Below, piece after piece: positions 7,940 to 13,305 of a DNA stretch of 22,996 nt. Origin of the DNA: JBBTQE01 sp038065775 (lineage in GTDB: Bacteria > Patescibacteriota > Patescibacteriia > Magasanikbacterales > GWA2-37-8); NCBI GenBank assembly GCA_038065775.1, contig JBBTQE010000038.1, positions 1-22,996 of the forward strand. The letters are read 5' to 3'. The position numbers and the translations under genes are program-made. Under the pieces are notes generated by a model. It made no database searches, was not told the origin of the DNA, and saw only the letters and a list, made by a program, of their open reading frames with translations. The first letter of the stretch is position 1; every line of letters begins with the position of its first letter.

Positions 7940-8106
7940 TAGGTAAGCGTAGGGCGGCGTATGATTGTTCTACAGCATTAAAAATTGGTTCGCCAATATT
8001 TGCTTGGCTTGAGGGTCAAGCGTGAGGCTTACCACCTATATTGGTGGGACATGTAACGCCGTCCACCGCTGACCGATTGGCAAATCCCAAGAGGATTGCT
8101 TTTTTG
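7940..8106 (+). ncRNA. Structured non-coding RNA of unassigned class
   Basis: A self-contained transcription unit with promoter, folded body and terminator. The closing helix P1 pairs 7942-7944 with 8072-8074, 7946-7949 with 8067-8070, and nine continuous pairs 7952-7960 with 8056-8064 (one G-U). Inside are P2, ATTGG-TTCG-CCAAT (7984-7997) with outer GCA/TGC pairs; P3, GCTTGA-GGG-TCAAGC (8007-8021); and P4, CCACC-TATATT-GGTGG (8032-8047). Competing pairings exist: GGTAAGC (7942-7948) with GCTTACC (8027-8033), and GGTGG-G-AC (8043-8050) with GTCCACC (8061-8067). It lacks the SRP GGAAGG loop, tmRNA tag and tRNA-like ends, and RNase P conserved cores. The layout of a long closing helix with a small 3'-side hairpin is loosely 6S-like, but I cannot assign it. 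Confidence 0.7.
8080..8105 (+). terminator. Intrinsic terminator of the structured RNA
   Basis: GCAAATCC (8080-8087), loop CAAGA, GGATTGC (8093-8099), giving seven pairs with one bulged A, followed by six T (8100-8105). The 3' arm overlaps the likely -35 region (TTGCTT, 8096-8101) of the tRNA-Pro promoter. Confidence 0.8.
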
Positions 8107-8124
8107 TTTAAGTATGTATATAAT
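8096..8124 (+). promoter_or_regulatory. Promoter of tRNA-Pro
   Basis: A consensus -10 TATAAT (8119-8124) lies 17 bases after a weak -35 TTGCTT (8096-8101), which is inside the preceding terminator. The predicted start is near 8131, six bases before the tRNA. Confidence 0.6.
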
Positions 8125-8136
8125 CCATCCGTAAAA

Positions 8137-8209
8137 CTGGCTGTAGCGAAGTTGGTATCGCGCATGCATGGGGTGCATGAGATCGCGGGTTCAAATCCCG
8201 CCAGCCAGA
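8137..8209 (+). tRNA. tRNA-Pro (anticodon GGG)
   Basis: The acceptor stem is CTGGCTG (8137-8143) with CAGCCAG (8202-8208); the C1-G72 pair is typical of tRNA-Pro. The D-stem is GCGA/TCGC. The anticodon stem is CATGC/GCATG with loop ATGGGGT, placing GGG at 8170-8172, which reads CCC and CCT. The T-arm is GCGGG TTCAAAT CCCGC. The discriminator is A8209. The next bases are CAG, so the CCA tail is not encoded, unlike tRNA-Glu in this window. Confidence 0.95.
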
Positions 8210-8219
8210 CAGCGCGAAT

Positions 8220-8249
8220 AATAAAATCCCCTTTGTCGGGGATTTTATT
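8220..8249. terminator. Bidirectional terminator between tRNA-Pro and rpmB
   Basis: A twelve-base-pair perfect stem, AATAAAATCCCC (8220-8231) with GGGGATTTTATT (8238-8249), and a six-base loop. T's run on to 8253 on the plus strand. It lies three bases from the rpmB stop on the opposite strand, so it probably serves both genes. Confidence 0.85.
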
Positions 8250-8251
8250 TT

Positions 8252-8428
8252 TTACACGTTTGTTTTAGCCATGGTCCTTCTGCAGGTAGAGCAAGCCCTT
8301 ACTCTCTGCTTGCCTATTTTGATGAGTTGAAGATTCGGCTTCTGCCTTCTTGGAACTTTTTGGTTTGAATGGCTGACATGATTGGCGCGCACGGCTTTTT
8401 TGTCGCAAAAGTGGCAAACTCTGCTCAT
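8252..8428 (-). CDS. rpmB: 50S ribosomal protein bL28
   Basis: A 58-residue basic protein starting MSRVCHFCDKKAVRANHVSH. The N-terminal Cys-rich box and the NxVSHSNxKxxRR core are characteristic of L28, which binds 23S rRNA near the E site. Two CxxC pairs (Cys5/8 and Cys46/49) indicate the zinc-binding form. The frame stays open 12 codons upstream, but the ATG at 8428 gives the family N-terminus. The gene stands alone on the minus strand, diverging from the M50 peptidase gene. Length is at the short end for the family. Confidence 0.93.
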   Translation of the reverse strand: MSRVCHFCDKKAVRANHVSHSNQKVPRRQKPNLQLIKIGKQRVRACSTCRRTMAKTNV

Positions 8429-8471
8429 ATTGGCAATGAATGAGATTACATAGGCAGTGCCCATGTAATGG

Positions 8472-8500
8472 TTGAATTAAAATTTATTGTAAGCTATAAT
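8472..8500 (+). promoter_or_regulatory. Promoter of the M50 peptidase-xseA-xseB unit
   Basis: TTGAAT (8472-8477), a 17-base spacer and TATAAT (8495-8500). The predicted start is about 8507. This gives a 42-base leader carrying one of the few clear Shine-Dalgarno sites in the window, AGAGG at 8539-8543, five bases before ATG 8549. Confidence 0.7.
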
Positions 8501-8548
8501 AGCTGGAGCAATTTTACTCTAAAGTTAAGTTATTGTCAAGAGGAATAT

Positions 8549-9142
8549 ATGGATTTTTTATTCTATTTTTTTGTCATAATACCGTCCGCGATAATACACG
8601 AATATGCCCATGGTTGGGCCGCTGATATGATGGGTGACAAAACCGCCAGGTACGCTGGCCGTCTGACTATAAATCCGATCGTGCATATTGATTTGTGGGG
8701 CACCATTTTAATGCCAATCATGCTGTCTGTTTTAACCGGCGGGCGCTTTTTGTTTGCTTACGCGAAGCCCGTGCCTTACAATCCGTATAATTTAAAAAAT
8801 CAAAAATGGGGGCCGGCAATGGTGGCAATCGCCGGACCAATGGCGAATTTTTTATTGGCTTTCGCTTTCGCTCTTGTGATAAGATTTTTTCCAAACGCTT
8901 CAATGTCTTACATTTTATCAATCATAGTTTACGCGAATATCATGTTAATGGTTTTCAATCTTGTGCCGATTCCTCCGCTTGACGGTTCAAAGATTTTATA
9001 CGCCATCCTGCCGGATTTAGCGCAAAATATTAAAAATTTTCTTGATCGCTACGGGTTTTTTATTTTGCTGTTCTTTATTTTTTTTATGTTTGAACTTATC
9101 ACGCCGATAATCAATGGATTGTTTAGACTGCTAGTCGGTTAG
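8549..9142 (+). CDS. Site-2 protease family (M50) membrane metallopeptidase
   Basis: A 197-residue, highly hydrophobic protein with about five to six transmembrane segments. The zinc motif HEYAH (17-21) is in the first helix. The second-site motif NLVPIPPLDG (137-146) supplies the Asp ligand. A mid-membrane GPMANFLLA segment (96-104) matches the family. Members cut membrane proteins within the bilayer, for example anti-sigma factors. This short form lacks the PDZ domain of RseP and is like the SpoIVFB/Rip-type minimal peptidases common in small genomes. ATG 8549 is chosen because of AGAGG upstream; an earlier in-frame ATG at 8468 lies inside the promoter. It is one base upstream of xseA. Confidence 0.9.
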   Translation: MDFLFYFFVIIPSAIIHEYAHGWAADMMGDKTARYAGRLTINPIVHIDLWGTILMPIMLSVLTGGRFLFAYAKPVPYNPYNLKNQKWGPAMVAIAGPMANFLLAFAFALVIRFFPNASMSYILSIIVYANIMLMVFNLVPIPPLDGSKILYAILPDLAQNIKNFLDRYGFFILLFFIFFMFELITPIINGLFRLLVG

Positions 9143-9143
9143 T

Positions 9144-10328
9144 ATGCTCCCAATTTTGTCGGTTTCAGAATTTATTGAGCAGATCAACGGAATCATTGCC
9201 GGCGAGTTTATTATTGAAGGCGAAGTTTCGCAATACGGGGTATCCCAAAACAAGTGGATATTTTTTAGTTTGAAAGACGCGCGGTCGGTTTTGTCGTGTT
9301 TTTCAACAGTGTTTATGTTGCGCGCTCCGCTTGAAGACGGGATGAAAGCGCGTGTTTATGGTTATCCGAAAATCCACGAGAAAAGCGGAAAATTTAGTTT
9401 TACTGTTCAGAAAGTTGAAATGGTTGGCGAAGGCGCGCTTAAAAGAGCGTATGAGTTGTTGAAAAAGAAATTAACCGAAGAAGGATTGTTTGATGAATCG
9501 AGAAAGCGCGAGTTGCCATATTTGCCGCAGAAAATCGGCGTGATTGCTTCGCGAGACAGCGCGGCTTTCGGCGATTTTAAAAGAATTTTAAATAATAGGT
9601 GGGGCGGAGTTGAAATAATATTGCGCCAGGTTTTTGTGCAGGGTGAGCAGGCGGTTGAAGATATCACGCGGGCGTTTGCCGATTTTGAAAAATGCGAGGC
9701 TGAATTGAGGCCGGATGTTCTTGTGTTGATTCGCGGAGGAGGTTCGCTGGAAGATTTGGCCGCGTTTAATTCAGAAGAAGTCGCGCGCGCGATTTATGCT
9801 TCGCGCATTCCGGTTATCGCCGGCATCGGACATGAACGCGATGTTTCCCTGGCCGAATTGACCGCCGATGTCCGCGCATCCACGCCGTCAAACGCGGCGG
9901 AAATCGTCGCGCCGGATCGCAAGGATTTTATTTCCGAACTGAATTTTGAAATTGAAAATATAGAGCAAACTCTGAAGCATAAAATTTTGAGCAAATTAAA
10001 ATCGGTTGAGCAGGCGTTTTATTTAATTTCCGGCAAATTGGAAGCGCCAATTTCAAAAGGACGAATGTTGATTCAAAGTTTTTTTAATGTCTTTAGTTTG
10101 TTGAAGAACACGGTCAAGCAAAAAATCGATTTTGTGAATTTTGCCCAACGTTTGCTTGTAAATTCAAACCCAAGGCAGGTTTTGCGTCGCGGTTATAGCA
10201 TAACGCGCGACAAGGGCGGGAAAATAGTGCGTAAAGTTGGGCAGGTTGTGGCAGGCGACGAGATTGTGGTAGAATTAGGCGAAGGGGCGTTGATAGGAGA
10301 GGTTTTGCGTAAAAAACTGGCTGTTTAG
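9144..10328 (+). CDS. xseA: Exodeoxyribonuclease VII large subunit
   Basis: 394 residues. The N-terminal OB-fold (about 1-95) includes GEVSQYGVSQNKWIFFSLKD. The catalytic region has IGVIASRDSAA (131-141), RGGGSLEDL (197-205) and GIGHERD (227-233) with TADVRASTPSNAAE. A coiled-coil arm and the C-terminal RGYSI segment follow. With XseB it degrades single-stranded DNA from both ends. The ATG follows the M50 stop by a single T (TAG-T-ATG) and no Shine-Dalgarno is visible, suggesting translational coupling. xseB follows 28 bases downstream. Length is slightly short of the E. coli protein but complete. Confidence 0.95.
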   Translation: MLPILSVSEFIEQINGIIAGEFIIEGEVSQYGVSQNKWIFFSLKDARSVLSCFSTVFMLRAPLEDGMKARVYGYPKIHEKSGKFSFTVQKVEMVGEGALKRAYELLKKKLTEEGLFDESRKRELPYLPQKIGVIASRDSAAFGDFKRILNNRWGGVEIILRQVFVQGEQAVEDITRAFADFEKCEAELRPDVLVLIRGGGSLEDLAAFNSEEVARAIYASRIPVIAGIGHERDVSLAELTADVRASTPSNAAEIVAPDRKDFISELNFEIENIEQTLKHKILSKLKSVEQAFYLISGKLEAPISKGRMLIQSFFNVFSLLKNTVKQKIDFVNFAQRLLVNSNPRQVLRRGYSITRDKGGKIVRKVGQVVAGDEIVVELGEGALIGEVLRKKLAV

Positions 10329-10356
10329 CAAAAAATACTTTTTGAATAGCATTAAT

Positions 10357-10551
10357 ATGCCGAAAACACCGGTAAAAAATAAATTCGCGGAAAATTACGC
10401 CGAGCTCCAAAAAATTGTGGAGTGGTTTGAAAAAGATGGGATTGATTTGGAGGAGGGGATTGACAAATTTGAACAGGGCGCTAAATTGGTTAAGGGACTC
10501 AAAGAATATCTGGAAAAAATGGAAAATAAAATTAAAGAATTAAAAAAATAA
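10357..10551 (+). CDS. xseB: Exodeoxyribonuclease VII small subunit
   Basis: 64 residues, nearly all helical, with the family pattern FAENYAELQKIVEWFEKDGI followed by LEEGIDKFEQGAKLVKGLKEYL. XseB subunits wrap the coiled-coil arm of XseA. ATG 10357 is preferred over an in-frame TTG at 10342. Its position directly after xseA supports the call. Confidence 0.92.
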   Translation: MPKTPVKNKFAENYAELQKIVEWFEKDGIDLEEGIDKFEQGAKLVKGLKEYLEKMENKIKELKK

Positions 10552-10563
10552 TCCTAGTTTTTT

Positions 10564-10902
10564 ATGAAGTTAATAATTCGTTGGTTATTGAGCGCTGGCG
10601 CGCTGATGTTAATTGCCTATTATGTTCCCGGAATTCGCGTTGCCGGATTTTATTACGCGCTGGCCGCGGCTTTGATTCTGGGGTTGATTAACGCTCTGAT
10701 AAAACCGATTATTCTTTTTCTGACTTTGCCTATAAATATTCTTACGCTCGGATTATTTACGCTGGTTATAAACACCGTTTTGTTTTGGTTTGCGTCCACT
10801 TTTGTCAAAGGTTTTTACGTGGCCGGTTTTTGGCCTGCTTTCTGGGGCGCGTTGATTATGTGGATTTTCGGTTGGTTTATAAATTCATTGTTTAAAAATT
10901 AA
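10564..10902 (+). CDS. Phage holin family 4 (PF04020) small membrane protein
   Basis: 112 residues forming four transmembrane helices, starting MKLIIRWLLSAGALMLIAYY and containing the family signature ALILGLINALIKPIILFLTL, then a Leu/Thr-rich turn (LPINILTLGLFTL). This is the YvlD/PF04020 family found in many bacteria. The 'holin' name is historical and no lysis role is implied. It follows xseB by 12 bases on the same strand and may share its transcript. Function unknown. Confidence 0.85.
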   Translation: MKLIIRWLLSAGALMLIAYYVPGIRVAGFYYALAAALILGLINALIKPIILFLTLPINILTLGLFTLVINTVLFWFASTFVKGFYVAGFWPAFWGALIMWIFGWFINSLFKN

Positions 10903-10911
10903 TTTTGCGAC

Positions 10912-11073
10912 ATGAAAAATTATTCTTCAAATCGCGCGCAAAAAGGCAAAACCGCGTACCGCACGCCGAGTTTGTTTAAAGCAAATAAGGCGATGTATTA
11001 TGCAAAAATAAAAGGTGGAATCGGAAAGAACAACAAAACGCAAACCCGCAATTTTAAAGCAAACCAATTTTAA
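10912..11073 (+). CDS. Small, entirely non-acidic basic protein, unknown function
   Basis: A 53-residue open frame from ATG 10912 to TAA 11073. It has ten Lys, three Arg and no Asp or Glu, is rich in Asn and Tyr, and starts MKNYSSNRAQKGKTAYRTPS. It lies nine bases after the PF04020 gene and just before palindromic repeat copy 2. The complete lack of acidic residues and the even spread of Lys suggest an RNA- or DNA-binding peptide, perhaps ribosome-associated, but I recognise no family. It could be a chance frame. The compact spacing and codon style like its neighbours favour a real gene. Confidence 0.5.
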   Translation: MKNYSSNRAQKGKTAYRTPSLFKANKAMYYAKIKGGIGKNNKTQTRNFKANQF

Positions 11074-11083
11074 ATAACCATAC

Positions 11084-11154
11084 TGTCATCCTGAGCAAAG
11101 CGAAGGATCCATGTCTGTGCGGACAGAGATTCCTCACATACGTTCGGAATGACA
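11084..11154. repeat. Palindromic MITE-like repeat, copy 2
   Basis: The left end is TGTCATCCTGAGCAAAGCGA and the right end, read in reverse complement, is TGTCATTCCGAACGTATGTG. It belongs to the same family as 6802-6879. The ends form a long imperfect hairpin. It stops seven bases before the UMP kinase ATG, the same placement as copy 1 relative to queH. Confidence 0.75.
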
Positions 11155-11161
11155 GAACACT

Positions 11162-11851
11162 ATGCCAAAAAACGAGTATCGCGTCATATCTATCGGAGGG
11201 TCGATTATCATTCCGCCGGAAGGGTTCAGTATTGAATTTTTAAAAAGATTCAGAAAATTAATTTTGAACAGAGTAAAAAAGGGCGAGAAATTTATTTTAG
11301 TAGTGGGCGGAGGGTCAACTTGCAGGAAATATCAGCAAGTCGCGCGAGCGATTGAAAATGTTTCCGACGAGGATTTGGATTGGCTTGGAATTTACGCCAC
11401 GCATTTTAACGCGAAGTTTGTTGGATTATTATTCAGCGGCTTATCGGATAAAAAACTGATTGAGAATCCGGTAAAAAGAATAAAATCCAATAAGCCGATT
11501 TTAGTCGCCGGCGGTTGGAAGCCCGGATGTTCAACTGATTATGACGCGGTTTTGCTCGCGAAAACTTATGGAGCAAAAGAACTAATCAATGCTTCAAATA
11601 TCAGTTATGTTTACACGGCCGATCCGAAAAAAGACGCAAACGCCGAACCGATTCCGCGAATGACTTGGCCGGAGATGCAAAAAATTGTCGGAAGTAAATG
11701 GAATCCGGGCGCGAACCTGCCGTTTGATCCAAAGGCCGTAAAAATGGCAAAAAGTCTTGGCTTAAAAGTTTCATTTGTAAAAGGCACGGACTTAAATCAA
11801 TTTGAAAAAGTTTTAAATAATAAAAAGTTTGAGGGGACTATTGTAAAATAG
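11162..11851 (+). CDS. pyrH: Archaeal-type UMP kinase (amino acid kinase family)
   Basis: 229 residues. It phosphorylates UMP to UDP in pyrimidine synthesis. Landmarks are SIGGSIIIP (10-18), VVGGGSTCRKY (48-57), GIYATHFNAKFV (77-87), VAGGWKPGCSTDYDAVLLAK (115-134) and NISYVYTADPKKD (146-158). The N-terminal IGGS and the GGWKPGxSTD loop follow the archaeal UMP kinase pattern instead of the bacterial KLSGEAL form. The gene is separated from frr, its usual bacterial neighbour, which lies 11 kb downstream here. It begins seven bases after a palindromic repeat. Related aspartokinase-fold enzymes are less likely given the GIYATHFNA segment. Confidence 0.85.
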   Translation: MPKNEYRVISIGGSIIIPPEGFSIEFLKRFRKLILNRVKKGEKFILVVGGGSTCRKYQQVARAIENVSDEDLDWLGIYATHFNAKFVGLLFSGLSDKKLIENPVKRIKSNKPILVAGGWKPGCSTDYDAVLLAKTYGAKELINASNISYVYTADPKKDANAEPIPRMTWPEMQKIVGSKWNPGANLPFDPKAVKMAKSLGLKVSFVKGTDLNQFEKVLNNKKFEGTIVK

Positions 11852-11878
11852 ATAATATCTAACTCACACATTTTGAAT

Positions 11879-12070
11879 ATGGCAGAAAAACCGAAACCAT
11901 TTGATGAGTTTATCAAAGAGGTCGACGCAAAAGAGGCGCGGATAAGCAGTTTGCTTGGTCAGATAAAAAAAGGTTCTCCAGAACAGGCAAGAGCGGCGCG
12001 ACAAAAGTTGGAGAGAAAATTTGGAATTCATCATCCGGAACAAATTGAAGATCCTGGTAGGAAAGATTAA
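11879..12070 (+). CDS. Small charged protein, unknown function
   Basis: A 63-residue hydrophilic, probably helical protein, starting MAEKPKPFDEFIKEVDAKEA and ending in a GIHHPEQIEDPGRKD tail. It has no Cys, no membrane segment and no motif I recognise. ATG 11879 is preferred to the in-frame TTG at 11873. It sits 27 bases after the UMP kinase gene and upstream of the L10 promoter. The central segment SPEQARAARQKLERKFG could form an amphipathic helix. Confidence 0.6.
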   Translation: MAEKPKPFDEFIKEVDAKEARISSLLGQIKKGSPEQARAARQKLERKFGIHHPEQIEDPGRKD

Positions 12071-12104
12071 ATTGAATAATTAACAACATTTTTTGTGCAT
12101 GCCC

Positions 12105-12133
12105 TTGACAGCTCAATATTTGTGTTGTAATAT
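12105..12133 (+). promoter_or_regulatory. Promoter of rplJ-rplL
   Basis: TTGACA (12105-12110), a 17-base spacer and TAATAT (12128-12133). The predicted start near 12140 is just before the first paired base of the L10 leader at 12142, which supports both assignments. Confidence 0.75.
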
Positions 12134-12141
12134 AGACCCAT

Positions 12142-12238
12142 CCATAGACAGCAGGCGCCGAAAGGCTTAATTTCCTGCCGAGGTACAAACAATAGATTTC
12201 TAAACTATTTGAGGTCGATTTGTGCTAGCGGTCTGTGG
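12142..12238 (+). promoter_or_regulatory. Ribosomal protein L10 leader (autoregulatory RNA)
   Basis: It matches the known L10 leader architecture. The closing helix CCATAGAC (12142-12149) pairs with GTCTGTGG (12231-12238), with one G-U. GCAGG (12151-12155) pairs with CCTGC (12174-12178) around a GCC-GAAA-GGC hairpin (12157-12166), followed by the conserved CGAGGT stretch. GTACAAA pairs with TTTGTGC around an AATAG/CTATT hairpin. In other bacteria L10(L12)4 binds this RNA to repress its own operon. The 3' half of the closing helix is also the 5' half of a terminator, so the two cannot coexist. Confidence 0.88.
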
Positions 12239-12255
12239 TAAAACACAGATTTTTT
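12231..12255 (+). terminator. Attenuator terminator within the L10 leader
   Basis: GTCTGTG (12231-12237), loop GTAAAA, CACAGAT (12244-12250): six pairs plus a terminal G-U, and six T ending at 12255. It lies nine bases before the rplJ ATG. Its 5' arm is shared with the leader's closing helix, giving a two-state switch analogous to the transcription attenuation described for Bacillus subtilis rplJL. Confidence 0.75.
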
Positions 12256-12263
12256 GTTAGTAT

Positions 12264-12788
12264 ATGCCTAAAACAAAGTTACAAAAGCAGGTCACAATAA
12301 AATCCTTGATTGAGGGGATAAAACAGGCGAAAGCCATTGTTTTTGCTAATTTTCAGGGATTAAAAGTTTCCGAATCAGATGAGTTGCGCAGAGAGTGCCG
12401 AAAGAATGACATCAAAGTTTTGGCCGCGAAAAAAACATTGGTCAAACGAGCCTGCGAAGATGTCGGGCTAACAAATGTTGACCCCAAGATTTTTCAGGGC
12501 GGTGTCGCGACATTCATGGGAATGAACGATGAAGTGGTTGCGGCTAAAATCGTGAACACTTTCGCCAAAACCCACGATGTGTTAAAAATTTTCGGCGGAA
12601 CTCTTGAAGGTAAATTCGTTGACGCGATGGCCATAAAAAATTTGGCCGCCTTGCCGAGCAAAACTGAACTGCTTGCCAGATTGGTTGGCTCGATCAACGC
12701 TCCGGTTTCCGGCTTTGTCAATGTGCTGGCTGGTAATCTTAGAAATTTGGTTTGCGTATTAAATAATGTCGCGAAAGCGAAATCTTAA
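12264..12788 (+). CDS. rplJ: 50S ribosomal protein uL10
   Basis: 174 residues. It forms the base of the ribosomal stalk and carries L12 dimers on its C-terminal helix. The N-terminal rRNA-binding domain begins MPKTKLQKQVTIKSLIEGIK and contains AIVFANFQGLKVSESDELR and VLAAKKTLVKRA. The C-terminal region (LARLVGSINAPVSGFVNVLA) leads into the L12-binding helix. No Shine-Dalgarno precedes the ATG, since the attenuator T-tract ends nine bases upstream. rplL follows after seven bases. The usual upstream rplK-rplA pair is absent at this locus. Confidence 0.96.
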   Translation: MPKTKLQKQVTIKSLIEGIKQAKAIVFANFQGLKVSESDELRRECRKNDIKVLAAKKTLVKRACEDVGLTNVDPKIFQGGVATFMGMNDEVVAAKIVNTFAKTHDVLKIFGGTLEGKFVDAMAIKNLAALPSKTELLARLVGSINAPVSGFVNVLAGNLRNLVCVLNNVAKAKS

Positions 12789-12795
12789 TCACAAT

Positions 12796-13200
12796 ATGTC
12801 AGAAGAAAACAAGAAAGTTGAAGTCCCGGCAAAATTCAAGGGACTTGTGGAGGAAATTGAAAAAATGTCCGTTCTTGATCTTTCCGAATTGGTAAAGATT
12901 TTGGAGGAGAAGTTTGGCGTGTCGGCATCCGCCCCTGCCATGATAATGGCTGGTCCGGCCGCAGGCGTCGCTCCGGCAGTTGAAGAGAAGTCAGAGTTTG
13001 CCGTTGAGTTGACTGAAACAGGCGCAAATAAGATCAATGTTATCAAGGCCGTGAAAGAAGTGACGGGTCTTGGTTTGGCCGACGCGAAGGCTATCGTTGA
13101 CGGCGCTCCAAAGGTTATAAAAGAAGGTGTTAAGAAAGATGACGCCGAGGCAATGAAAAAGAAAATTGAAGAAGCGGGTGGAAAGGTGACGCTTAAATAA
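12796..13200 (+). CDS. rplL: 50S ribosomal protein bL12 (L7/L12)
   Basis: 134 residues. The N-terminal dimerisation domain (about 12-45) is KFKGLVEEIEKMSVLDLSEL followed by VKILEEKFGV. An Ala/Pro/Gly-rich hinge (about 48-68) leads to the C-terminal factor-binding domain with KINVIKAVKEVTGLGLADAK, AIVDGAPKVIKEGV and EEAGGKVTLK. It recruits translational GTPases such as TypA to the ribosome. ATG 12796 gives the normal MSEENKK-type start. The last five codons and the TAA form one arm of an exact 32-bp palindrome. Confidence 0.97.
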   Translation: MSEENKKVEVPAKFKGLVEEIEKMSVLDLSELVKILEEKFGVSASAPAMIMAGPAAGVAPAVEEKSEFAVELTETGANKINVIKAVKEVTGLGLADAKAIVDGAPKVIKEGVKKDDAEAMKKKIEEAGGKVTLK

Positions 13201-13216
13201 TTATTTAAGCGTCACC
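13185..13216. repeat. Perfect 32-bp palindrome across the rplL stop codon
   Basis: GGTGACGCTTAAATAA (13185-13200) is followed immediately by its exact reverse complement TTATTTAAGCGTCACC (13201-13216). The stop codon occupies the last three bases of the left arm. There is no T-tract after it. The right arm runs straight into the partial repeat copy 3 (GTCACCCTGAGG). Confidence 0.9.
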
Positions 13217-13240
13217 CTGAGGTTGTGGGCCGAAGGATCT
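13211..13240. repeat. Partial palindromic repeat, copy 3 (left end only)
   Basis: GTCACCCTGAGG (13211-13222) followed by GCCGAAGGATCT (13229-13240) matches the left end of the copies at 6802 and 11084. The right end is missing. It shares its first six bases with the palindrome at the rplL stop. Confidence 0.6.
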
Positions 13241-13261
13241 ATCTTGAAATAATTCGCGAAA

Positions 13262-13289
13262 ACAAAACCGGGTAAACGCCCGGTTTTGT
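13262..13289. terminator. Bidirectional terminator between rplL and the minus-strand gene
   Basis: An 11-bp perfect stem ACAAAACCGGG (13262-13272) / CCCGGTTTTGT (13279-13289) with loop TAAACG. Each arm carries an A4/T4 run that can act as the U-tract for the opposite strand. It is placed between convergent genes. Confidence 0.8.
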
Positions 13290-13305
13290 AATTGACGGAA
13301 ATATG

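Noticed and set aside
7940..8106. T-box riboswitch, because of GGTGGGAC and CGTCC-like segments
   Set aside because: There is no stem I specifier loop, no proper T-box 14-base motif, and the downstream gene is a tRNA with its own promoter after the terminator.
7940..8106. SRP RNA or tmRNA
   Set aside because: The SRP apical GGAAGG/AGCA motif and the tmRNA tRNA-like ends with a tag frame are absent.
7923..8268. Protein gene in the 8041-8268 frame
   Set aside because: The frame crosses the structured RNA, its terminator and tRNA-Pro, and reads as translated RNA genes.
10564..10902. Phage lysis gene or prophage remnant
   Set aside because: The holin-4 family name is misleading; the gene sits among housekeeping genes and no phage genes are nearby.
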